DNA of 64,000 nt from Conyzicola lurida (GTDB lineage: Bacteria > Actinomycetota > Actinomycetes > Actinomycetales > Microbacteriaceae), in the NCBI RefSeq assembly GCF_014204935.1, contig NZ_JACHMJ010000001.1:1798001-1862000 (forward strand), read 5' to 3'. The stretch's first letter is position 1; each line of letters opens with the position of its first letter. Shown piece by piece: positions 1 through 7,756 of the stretch. Under the pieces are notes generated by a model, which saw only the letters and a program-made list of their open reading frames with translations, had not been told where the DNA came from and ran no database searches. Both the position numbers and the translations under genes were made by a program.

Positions 1-475
1 CGTACGACTTCTCGCGCTCGGGCACGCGCCGGAATCCCGCGCGCTCGTATAACCGCTGCGCGGAGTGGTTGAGGTCCCCGGTGTCGAGCACGACCGACGA
101 CGCACCCCAGCGCCGCGCCTCGTCGACGGTCGCGGTGACGAGCAGCTCCCCGACCCCGCGTCCGCGGGCCTCGGGTGCGACCGTGAGCAGACGCAGTTCG
201 GCCTCGTCACCGACCGCGAGGCGGGAGGCCGGGGTGCCCGAGCGCAGCAGGCTCGAGGTGCCGAGGAGAGCCCCGGTCGACGCGTCGACCGCGACCAGCA
301 GCGCGCCCGAGGCGGCGCGGCCCGCGGAGTCGCGCTGCAACGCCCGGCGCGCGGCGGTGACGGGGAGGTGTCCGTACGGCCCGGCCGTGAAGCCGGCGTC
401 GACGAGGTCGGCGACCGCGTCGAATTCGTCGGCCGTCGCGCTCCGCACGATGACGGGGGTCTGCTCTTCGCTCAC
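1..475 (-). CDS. GNAT-family N-acetyltransferase (3' end cut by window edge)
   Basis: About 158 codons are visible and the C-terminus lies beyond the left edge. The GTG start at 475 follows a good Shine-Dalgarno (AGGAGAGG). The acetyl-CoA-binding motif RGRGVG is at about residues 104-109, after the typical beta-4 strand (ELRLLTVAPEA). The last visible residues (HSAQRLYERAGFRRVPERE) are the usual GNAT C-terminal helix and strand, so little is missing. GNAT enzymes transfer an acetyl group from acetyl-CoA to an amine. Nothing in the sequence or its neighbours reveals the substrate. It is encoded downstream of uppS on the same strand, 80 bp away. Confidence 0.85.
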   Translation of the reverse strand, partial: MSEEQTPVIVRSATADEFDAVADLVDAGFTAGPYGHLPVTAARRALQRDSAGRAASGALLVAVDASTGALLGTSSLLRSGTPASRLAVGDEAELRLLTVAPEARGRGVGELLVTATVDEARRWGASSVVLDTGDLNHSAQRLYERAGFRRVPEREKSY

Positions 476-506
476 GTCGCTCCCTCTCCTATCGTCCGAC
501 CAGTCT

Positions 507-526
507 CGCCCCGCGGTCCCGGGGCG
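507..526 (-). terminator. GC-rich hairpin after uppS
   Basis: A 7-bp perfect stem (CGCCCCG / CGGGGCG) with a 6-nt loop lies between the uppS stop and the GNAT start. There is no U-tract, so it is at best a weak or factor-assisted terminator for the recO-uppS transcript. Confidence 0.35.
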
Positions 527-555
527 GCCGCCGCGTTATGTACTGCGACGTGCCC

Positions 556-1365
556 CTACGCGGTCGGCGCGTCGACGGCCCCGCCGAAGCGGCGGTTGCG
601 GCTCGCGTAGAGCGAGACCGCCTCCCAGAGCTGCTCGCGCCCGAAGTCGGGCCAGAGGGTATCGAGGAACACCATCTCTGCGTACGCGCTCTGCCAGAGC
701 ATGAAGTTGCTGGTGCGCTGCTCGCCCGAGCTGCGCACGAACAGGTCGACGTCGGGGAGGTCGGGGGTGTAGAGGTGTTTTTGGATCGACTTCTCGGTGA
801 TACCGCTCGGTTTCAGACGGCCGGCCGCGACATCCTCGGCTAACAGCCGCACCGCGTCGGTGATCTCCTGGCGTCCGCCGTAGTTGACGCACATGGTCAG
901 CGTGAGCACGTCGTTTCCCGCGGTCATCTTTTCGGCGAACTGCAGCTCTTTGATCACGGACGCCCACAGCCGCGGCTTGCGGCCGGCCCAGCGCACACGC
1001 ACACCCCAGTCGTTGAGCTGGTCCCGGCGGCGGTGCAGCACGTCGCGGTTGAACCCCATGAGGAACCGCACCTCGTCGGGGCTGCGCTTCCAGTTCTCGG
1101 TGGAGAAGGCGTACACGCTCAGATGCTTGATACCGAGTTGGATGGCGCCGGCGACGACGTCGAGCAGGCTGGCCTCGCCTGCCTTGTGCCCCTCGATGCG
1201 GGTGAGGCCTTTGCCATTGGCCCAGCGGCCGTTGCCGTCCATCACGATGGCGACGTGCTCGGGCACGGCTCGCTTGTCCATCACAGGCGGGTAGACGCCG
1301 GTCCAGTCCACCGGTTTGAAATCCACGGCGTCCGGATGCGTCATTCCGGGTTTGATGAATCTCAT
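556..1365 (-). CDS. uppS: Isoprenyl transferase (undecaprenyl diphosphate synthase family)
   Basis: This 269-residue cytosolic cis-prenyltransferase condenses isopentenyl diphosphate onto an allylic diphosphate to make the polyprenyl carrier for cell-wall synthesis. The signature [10 protein letters not shown] puts the catalytic Asp at about residue 43. It is followed by the GHKAG motif and the FSTENWKR motif (residues 88-94), and near the C-terminus by [11 protein letters not shown] (211-221), which binds the incoming IPP diphosphate. The length is normal. The start overlaps the recO stop by 4 nt (ATGA), so the two are translationally coupled. Actinomycetes often have two paralogues, one short-chain and one long-chain. 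Sequence inspection does not tell which this is. Confidence 0.96.
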   Translation of the reverse strand: MRFIKPGMTHPDAVDFKPVDWTGVYPPVMDKRAVPEHVAIVMDGNGRWANGKGLTRIEGHKAGEASLLDVVAGAIQLGIKHLSVYAFSTENWKRSPDEVRFLMGFNRDVLHRRRDQLNDWGVRVRWAGRKPRLWASVIKELQFAEKMTAGNDVLTLTMCVNYGGRQEITDAVRLLAEDVAAGRLKPSGITEKSIQKHLYTPDLPDVDLFVRSSGEQRTSNFMLWQSAYAEMVFLDTLWPDFGREQLWEAVSLYASRNRRFGGAVDAPTA

Positions 1366-2093
1366 GCGGTGGACCTATCGACGTGTTGGAGCGAACGCAG
1401 AGTGCGTTCGAGGTGGAACTGGGTGTACGCGGCGACCACGCCGCTCGCCTGGCTCCGATGGCGCTCGTCCGACGTCTCGACCGCCTCCCAGTCGCCGGTG
1501 AGCAGTGCCGACAGCAGCTCGAGGGTCTTGATCTCGAGACGGGGCGAGCCCGGAGGCGCCACCTCGTCGGCGACCACGCCGCCGAGTTGGGCGACGAAGA
1601 CGGTGTGCGGGCCGGGTGCGCCCGTGACGGCGCAGTCGAGGAAGCTCGGCGCCCAGCCGGCGATCGACAGCGAGCGGAGGAGGTAGCTGTCGAGAGTGAC
1701 GCTGGAGCCGTGTTCGCGGCGGGCGAGCGACCGCAGCGCGCCGACGAGCAGCAGGTACTGCTGCAGCGATCCGTCGTCGTCGGTGATCTTGTCGGCCGTC
1801 TCGACCATGACGCTCGCCGCGGTGTAACTGCCGTAGTCGGCGGTGATCTCGGCGCCGTACGAGCCGAGCGACTCCGCCTGCGTGATGATGTCGAGGGTGC
1901 GACCCTCGAACAGTTGCACATCGGCGACCATGAACGGTTCGAGACGCGCGCCGAACTTGCTCGCGGTGCGCCGGACGCCCTTGGCGACGGCCCGGATCTT
2001 GCCGTGCTGCCTGCTCAGCATCGTGACGATACGATCGGCCTCACCCAGCTTGTGGGTGCGCAGCACGACGGCTTCATCACGGTAAAGGGGCAC
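1362..2093 (-). CDS. recO: DNA repair protein RecO
   Basis: This 243-residue RecO helps RecR load RecA onto SSB-coated single strands during recombinational repair. The N-terminal OB fold ([39 protein letters not shown]) is canonical. The C-terminal helical domain normally holds a four-cysteine zinc site. Here only the first cysteine remains: the segment reads [10 protein letters not shown] and then [13 protein letters not shown], where relatives usually have CxxC pairs. The start is GTG, preceded by a GATAAT-like -10 about 7 nt upstream, which suggests a leaderless transcript. It is the first gene of the recO-uppS pair. Confidence 0.95.
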   Translation of the reverse strand: MPLYRDEAVVLRTHKLGEADRIVTMLSRQHGKIRAVAKGVRRTASKFGARLEPFMVADVQLFEGRTLDIITQAESLGSYGAEITADYGSYTAASVMVETADKITDDDGSLQQYLLLVGALRSLARREHGSSVTLDSYLLRSLSIAGWAPSFLDCAVTGAPGPHTVFVAQLGGVVADEVAPPGSPRLEIKTLELLSALLTGDWEAVETSDERHRSQASGVVAAYTQFHLERTLRSLQHVDRSTA

Positions 2094-2164
2094 TTACCTA
2101 TTATCCGCTCTGCGACGACAATGGAGGCTGGACGACAGGCTGACGGACAAGGAACCTAGAACAC

Positions 2165-2890
2165 ATGGTCACTCTCGTTACCGGCGGAACCGGCACCCTC
2201 GGTCGTGAGCTCGTTCCGCTACTACGGTCGCGTGACGTCGAGACGGCCGTGCTGAGCCGGAGCGAGCACCCGGAGTTCCGCACCGGCGACCTCGCTGCCG
2301 GCTCCGGGATCTCCGCCGCGCTCGACGGCGTCGACACCGTCGTGCACCTCGCCGCGGGCAAGAACCAGGAGACAGAGGCCCGCACGCTTCTCGCGGCGTG
2401 CGAGGCGGCGGGGGTCGGGCACATCGTGTTCATCTCGATCGCAGGCATCGACGACATCCCCTTCCCGTACTACCGGGCGAAGCTGGCGGCGGAGAAGGCG
2501 CTGCTCGCGGGCTCGGTGCCGGTGTCCGTGCTGCGGACGACCCAGTTCCACTCCTTCGCCGCCGCACCGTTCCTCGCGCAGAAGCGTCTGCCCGTGCTGC
2601 TCTCGCCCCGGCTCAGTATCCAACCGATCGACACGCGCGTCGTCGCCGAGCAGCTCGCCGATCTCGCGGGCGGGGACCCGCGTGGCCGGGTGCCCGACCT
2701 CGGCGGGCCCGAGGTCCTGACCGGCGACGACCTCGCCCGTGCCGTGTCGACGAGATACGGATGGCGCAAGCCGATCCTCCCCGTCGCCATACCGGGGCGC
2801 ACGTGGGCGGCCTTCGCTGCCGGGCATCACCTCGTGCCGCAGAACCGGTCGGGCGGGCGTACCTTCGCCGAGTATCTCGCCGCGCAGTAG
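2165..2890 (+). CDS. NAD(P)-binding oxidoreductase, NmrA/atypical SDR type
   Basis: This 241-residue single-domain Rossmann protein starts with MVTLVTGGTGTLGRELVPLL, so the dinucleotide-binding TGGTGTLG motif is at residues 6-13. The second strand carries VLSRSE and a VVHLAAG segment follows at about residue 60. No clear YxxxK catalytic pair stands out, which fits the NmrA-like group of redox sensors and reductases better than classical dehydrogenases. An AAGGAAC Shine-Dalgarno precedes the ATG. It is divergent from recO and stands alone. The substrate is unknown. Confidence 0.8.
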   Translation: MVTLVTGGTGTLGRELVPLLRSRDVETAVLSRSEHPEFRTGDLAAGSGISAALDGVDTVVHLAAGKNQETEARTLLAACEAAGVGHIVFISIAGIDDIPFPYYRAKLAAEKALLAGSVPVSVLRTTQFHSFAAAPFLAQKRLPVLLSPRLSIQPIDTRVVAEQLADLAGGDPRGRVPDLGGPEVLTGDDLARAVSTRYGWRKPILPVAIPGRTWAAFAAGHHLVPQNRSGGRTFAEYLAAQ

Positions 2891-2967
2891 TCACGCGCTC
2901 GCCACGGCGTCGATATCTCGGCGTCCCTCAGCAAGCGGCCGCGCTCGGCACACGGGACAATGGACGA

Positions 2968-3660
2968 GTGAACACAGCCGCCTTCTTCATCCCCGCCTGG
3001 GCGGACATCCTCGCCATCGGCATCGGCAGCCTGCAGGGGGCGCTGTTCGCGGCACAGTTCCGCGACCGCCGGCTCGACCTGCTCGGTGTCGCGGTGATCG
3101 GTATCGCGACCGGCTTCGGCGGCGGAATCCTGCGCGACGTGCTGCTCAACCAGCTTCCCGCCGCGATGCAGAGCAACTGGTATCTGCCCACCGCGGTCAT
3201 CGCGGCACTCGTCGGCATGTTCCTCGAGCGCATCTTCAGCCGCCTGTCGAAGGTCATCACTGTGCTGGACGCGCTGACCATCGGACTGTTCGGGGCCATC
3301 GGAACCACGAAGGCGCTCGCGGTCGGCGTGCCTCCGGTGCCCGCCGTGTTCCTCGGCGCGGTCTCCGCGGTCGGAGGGTCGATCCTGCGCGACCTCCTGC
3401 TCAACCTGCCGATCGCGATCATGCAGGTCGGCTCGCTCTACGCGATCGCGGCGCTGGCCGGCACGTCGAGCATCGTGGTGAGCATCGCGTTCGGGGTCAA
3501 CGTGACGATCGCCGCGGTCGTCGGCGTCGTGGTCACGTTCGGCGTGCGCATCCTCGCCGTGCTGTTCAACTGGAGCCTGCCCGAGCAGCGCCGCCTCGAG
3601 AAGATCCCGACGCTGCGCCGGTTCCGCAACTTCCGCAACTTCCGTCCGGGTCGTCGCTGA
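2968..3660 (+). CDS. TRIC cation channel family protein (YadS/UPF0126)
   Basis: This 230-residue membrane protein is a tandem duplication of a three-helix unit. The repeated pore motif occurs twice, as GGGILRDVLLNQLP (about residues 52-65) and GGSILRDLLLNLPI (about 138-151). Bacterial and archaeal TRIC homologues form trimeric K+/cation channels; the physiological role here is not shown by context. I chose the GTG at 2968 because it begins just before the first helix (an upstream open frame continues but would be a soluble arginine-rich stretch). The C-terminus ends in a basic tail encoded by two exact 9-bp copies of TTCCGCAAC (3622-3639), giving RNFRNFR. Confidence 0.88.
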   Translation: MNTAAFFIPAWADILAIGIGSLQGALFAAQFRDRRLDLLGVAVIGIATGFGGGILRDVLLNQLPAAMQSNWYLPTAVIAALVGMFLERIFSRLSKVITVLDALTIGLFGAIGTTKALAVGVPPVPAVFLGAVSAVGGSILRDLLLNLPIAIMQVGSLYAIAALAGTSSIVVSIAFGVNVTIAAVVGVVVTFGVRILAVLFNWSLPEQRRLEKIPTLRRFRNFRNFRPGRR

Positions 3661-3791
3661 GCGCCGGCCGCCGCTGATCTCGCGTCGCCGCTGAGCTGTA
3701 GGCGGATACCCCGGTCGCGCCACCCGTGCGATCCGTGCGCGAACCCGGGCTCCGTCATCCCGCCACCCCTCTTCACCACCACCGCGCGATT

Positions 3792-3885
3792 CGGAAATTC
3801 AGGAAGTCTGCACACAAAAGCCCCGCGCCGCCCCGGGTTTTCGCGGGGGCAGCGTGGGGCGATTGCGTTTCTTCCTGAACTTCCG
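3792..3885. repeat. 94-bp REPIN-like palindromic element, copy 1
   Basis: The left arm is CGGAAATTCAGGAAG (3792-3806). The right arm (3871-3885) is its inverse with one mismatch (CTTCCTGAACTTCCG). The roughly 60-bp interior is unrelated to the other copies and can form its own GC hairpin (GCCCCGCG against CGCGGGGGC). It lies between the convergent ends of the TRIC gene and leuA. Total length is 94 bp, as in all six copies. Confidence 0.85.
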
Positions 3886-3919
3886 AAACTGCGCGGCGAG
3901 ACGCCGGGGAACGCGCTCG

Positions 3920-5710
<1,791 letters not shown>

Positions 5711-5734
5711 TTAGTGGTCAGCCGACAACAAACA

Positions 5735-5772
5735 CCGCGACGAGTGAGGCCTTGGGTTAGGACTCGTCGCGG
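5735..5772 (-). terminator. leuA leader attenuator hairpin
   Basis: On the minus strand an 11-bp perfect stem (CCGCGACGAGT at 5772-5762 pairing with ACTCGTCGCGG at 5745-5735) encloses a 16-nt loop and is followed by the U-rich stretch TGTTTGTTGT. The 5' arm is made of leader codons 12-15. A ribosome stalled on the leucine codons would cover that arm and prevent the hairpin. This is the expected logic for leucine-dependent attenuation. Confidence 0.75.
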
Positions 5773-5804
5773 CAGCTAAGGAGAAGCAGACCGAACAACA
5801 CCAT
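5757..5804 (-). CDS. leuA leader peptide, 15 aa with four consecutive Leu
   Basis: The minus strand reads ATG GTG TTG TTC GGT CTG CTT CTC CTT AGC TGC CGC GAC GAG TCC TAA, giving MVLFGLLLLSCRDES. Four leucine codons in a row (5789-5778), plus one more at codon 3, lie just upstream of a hairpin and 71 bp before leuA. Leucine-rich leaders upstream of leuA (LEU elements) are known in Actinobacteria. There is no clear Shine-Dalgarno; the predicted promoter puts the transcript start at or next to the ATG, so translation may be leaderless. Confidence 0.8.
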   Translation of the reverse strand: MVLFGLLLLSCRDES

Positions 5805-5807
5805 TTC

Positions 5808-5837
5808 AGGGTAACACCGTCGTGCGGCGCCTGTCGC
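5808..5837 (-). promoter_or_regulatory. Predicted leuA promoter
   Basis: On the minus strand GCGACA (-35, 5837-5832), an 18-bp spacer and TACCCT (-10, 5813-5808) place the start point at or next to the leader ATG at 5804. The same -35/spacer arrangement occurs before the gene at 22900. The 94-bp element at 5840-5933 abuts the -35 box, only 2 bp away. Confidence 0.5.
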
Positions 5838-5839
5838 CT

Positions 5840-5933
5840 CGGAAATTCAGGAAGTCTGCACGCCGGCCGCGGTACGGGCGCCGAGAACTCGCCGACCTGC
5901 GGGGCGATGGATGGCGGACTTCCTGAATTTCCG
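5840..5933. repeat. 94-bp REPIN-like palindromic element, copy 2
   Basis: Perfect 17-bp inverted arms (CGGAAATTCAGGAAGTC and its complement). The exact midpoint is the dyad CGAG-AA-CTCG (5882-5891). The interior differs from copy 3 at only about 6 of 60 positions and in the same orientation. It sits between the divergent leuA leader and drrA, so a transcription-terminator role is unlikely for this copy. Confidence 0.9.
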
Positions 5934-5952
5934 AAACGGGGGTGCGCGCCAG

Positions 5953-6009
5953 CGCGTGACAGTGCGTGACAGCGTCCCGACAGCGGTCCGCTCGCACACT
6001 GGTCGGGAC
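5953..6009 (+). promoter_or_regulatory. Repeats and inverted repeat upstream of the drrA-like gene
   Basis: A tandem GCGTGACAGT/GCGTGACAGC pair (5953-5972) is followed by an inverted repeat, GTCCCGAC (5974-5981) and GTCGGGAC (6002-6009), just ahead of the AAGGAG ribosome-binding site (6013-6018). Position and symmetry suggest an operator/promoter for the exporter operon. The cognate regulator is not known; the large regulator at 7753-10644 is a candidate by proximity only. Confidence 0.4.
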
Positions 6010-6023
6010 ACGAAGGAGAAGCC

Positions 6024-6986
6024 ATGACACTGGCGATCGAGGCCCACGGCCTCACCAAGCGGTACGGGTCCACCCAGGCTCTTGCCGGCATCGACCTCGA
6101 GGTGGAGGAGGGGCGCGTTCTCGGCGTTCTCGGGCCGAACGGCGCGGGAAAAACCACGGCGGTCCGCATCCTCGCCACCCTGCTCACCCCTGACTCGGGC
6201 ACGGCGCGGGTCGCCGGCCACGACATCGTCACGGATGCGTCCGCGGTGCGCCGTTCGATCGGACTCACCGGACAGTACGCGAGCGTCGACGAGGATCTCA
6301 CCGGCCTCGAGAACCTCGTGATGATCGGCCGGCTGCTCGACCTCTCCACCCGCGCCGCCAAGGCACGGGCCGACGAACTGCTCGCCGAATTCGACCTCAC
6401 CGACGCGTCCAAGCGTCTGGCGAAGACCTACTCGGGCGGCATGCGGCGCCGCCTCGACCTCGCCGCGTCGCTCATCGGCCGACCGAGCGTCGTCTACCTC
6501 GACGAACCGACCACGGGCCTCGACCCGGGCAAGCGCGACGACGTCTGGGACATGGTGCGCGCGCTCGTCGCCAAGGGCACGACGGTGCTGCTCACCACCC
6601 AGTACCTCGAAGAGGCCGACGCGCTAGCCAACGAGATCACCGTGATCGACCACGGACGCATCATCGCCCACGACACCCCGCAGGCGCTTAAACGCCAGCT
6701 CGGAGGCCAGACCCTCGAGGTGCGGCCGGTGGATCCGCACGACCTCCCCCGGGTGCGCACCCTGCTCGCCCGGGTCGGAACCCGCGAACCCGAGCAGCCG
6801 GCGCCCGACCTGCTGTCCGTCCCCGTGTCCGACGACACCGCCCTCGCCCGGGTCGTCGGCGAGCTCGCCGCGGACGGCATCGCCGTCAGCGAACTCTCGC
6901 TGCGCCTGCCCAGCCTCGACGAGGTCTTTTACTCGCTCACCGGCCAGACCCAGTCGGCCGACACTCTGGAAGGAGCTGCGCTCTGA
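6024..6986 (+). CDS. ABC transporter ATP-binding protein, DrrA type
   Basis: This 320-residue cytosolic ATPase has Walker A GPNGAGKT at residues 37-44, the signature SGGM at about 137-140, and Walker B VVYLDEPTTGLDP from about 156. The C-terminal extension of roughly 90 residues is typical of the daunorubicin-resistance (DrrA) family, which powers export of drugs or lipophilic metabolites. A strong AAGGAG site lies 5 nt upstream of the ATG. Its stop overlaps the permease start (TGATG), so the two form one operon. The exported substrate cannot be read from the sequence. Confidence 0.92.
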   Translation: MTLAIEAHGLTKRYGSTQALAGIDLEVEEGRVLGVLGPNGAGKTTAVRILATLLTPDSGTARVAGHDIVTDASAVRRSIGLTGQYASVDEDLTGLENLVMIGRLLDLSTRAAKARADELLAEFDLTDASKRLAKTYSGGMRRRLDLAASLIGRPSVVYLDEPTTGLDPGKRDDVWDMVRALVAKGTTVLLTTQYLEEADALANEITVIDHGRIIAHDTPQALKRQLGGQTLEVRPVDPHDLPRVRTLLARVGTREPEQPAPDLLSVPVSDDTALARVVGELAADGIAVSELSLRLPSLDEVFYSLTGQTQSADTLEGAAL

Positions 6987-7756
6987 TGATCCGCGACTCG
7001 CTCATCCTCGCCCAGCGCTCCATCACCAAGATGGTGCGCAACCCCGAACAGTTCATCGACGTGACGGTGCAGCCGATCATCATGACGGTGCTCTTCGTCT
7101 ACATCTTCGGCGGCGCCGTCGCCGGAGACACGGCCGACTACCTGCCGTTCGTCCTGCCCGGCATCATCGTGCAGACGATCATGTTCACCTCGCTGACGAT
7201 CGGCGTGAATCTCAACACCGACATCCAGAAGGGCGTGTTCGACCGATTCCGGTCGCTGCCGATCGCCCGCTCCGCTCCCCTGCTCGGCGCCGTGAGCGGC
7301 GACATCGTGCGGCACCTCATCGCCATCACGGTGACGCTCGCGTTCGGTGCGATCATCGGCTTCCGCTTCGGAACAGACGTCGGATCGGTCATCGCCGGCG
7401 TGCTGCTGATGATCCTGTTCGCCGTCAGCCTGTGCTGGGTCTCCGTGCTCATCGGCATGCTCGCCCGCAGCTCGGGAGCCGTGCAAGGACTCTCGTTCCT
7501 CATCGTGTTCCCGCTGACCTTCGGCTCGTCGACCTTCGTGCCCGCGTCGACCCTTCCGGACTGGCTGCAGGGCTGGGTCGCGATCAACCCGGTGACCCAC
7601 GTCATCGAGATGATGCGCGGTCTGCTCTCGGGGCCGACCTTTATGGCGGCCGGTACGACGATCGGCGGCGAGATCGTCTGGGTGCTGGCCTCGTGCGTGG
7701 TGCTGGTCGCGGTGTTCTTCCCGCTCGCCACGTGGGCGTACCGCAAGAAAATCTAG
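6986..7756 (+). CDS. ABC-2 type permease, DrrB type
   Basis: This 256-residue protein has six predicted membrane segments and the ABC-2 pattern, including the conserved region before helix five (SSTFVPASTLPDWLQGWVAINPVTHVIEMMRGLL). It begins with MIRDSLILAQRSITKMVRNPEQF, the usual cytosolic coupling helix of DrrB permeases. It is paired with the ATPase immediately upstream and probably forms a two-plus-two exporter. Its stop codon overlaps the stop of the convergent regulator gene by 4 bp (7753-7756), so neither transcript has room for a separate terminator. Confidence 0.9.
   Translation: MIRDSLILAQRSITKMVRNPEQFIDVTVQPIIMTVLFVYIFGGAVAGDTADYLPFVLPGIIVQTIMFTSLTIGVNLNTDIQKGVFDRFRSLPIARSAPLLGAVSGDIVRHLIAITVTLAFGAIIGFRFGTDVGSVIAGVLLMILFAVSLCWVSVLIGMLARSSGAVQGLSFLIVFPLTFGSSTFVPASTLPDWLQGWVAINPVTHVIEMMRGLLSGPTFMAAGTTIGGEIVWVLASCVVLVAVFFPLATWAYRKKI

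Noticed and set aside
3622-3644. TTCCGCAAC tandem at the end of the TRIC gene as a repeat arm
   Set aside because: It lacks the CAGGAA/TTCCTG core and no partner lies 94 bp away.
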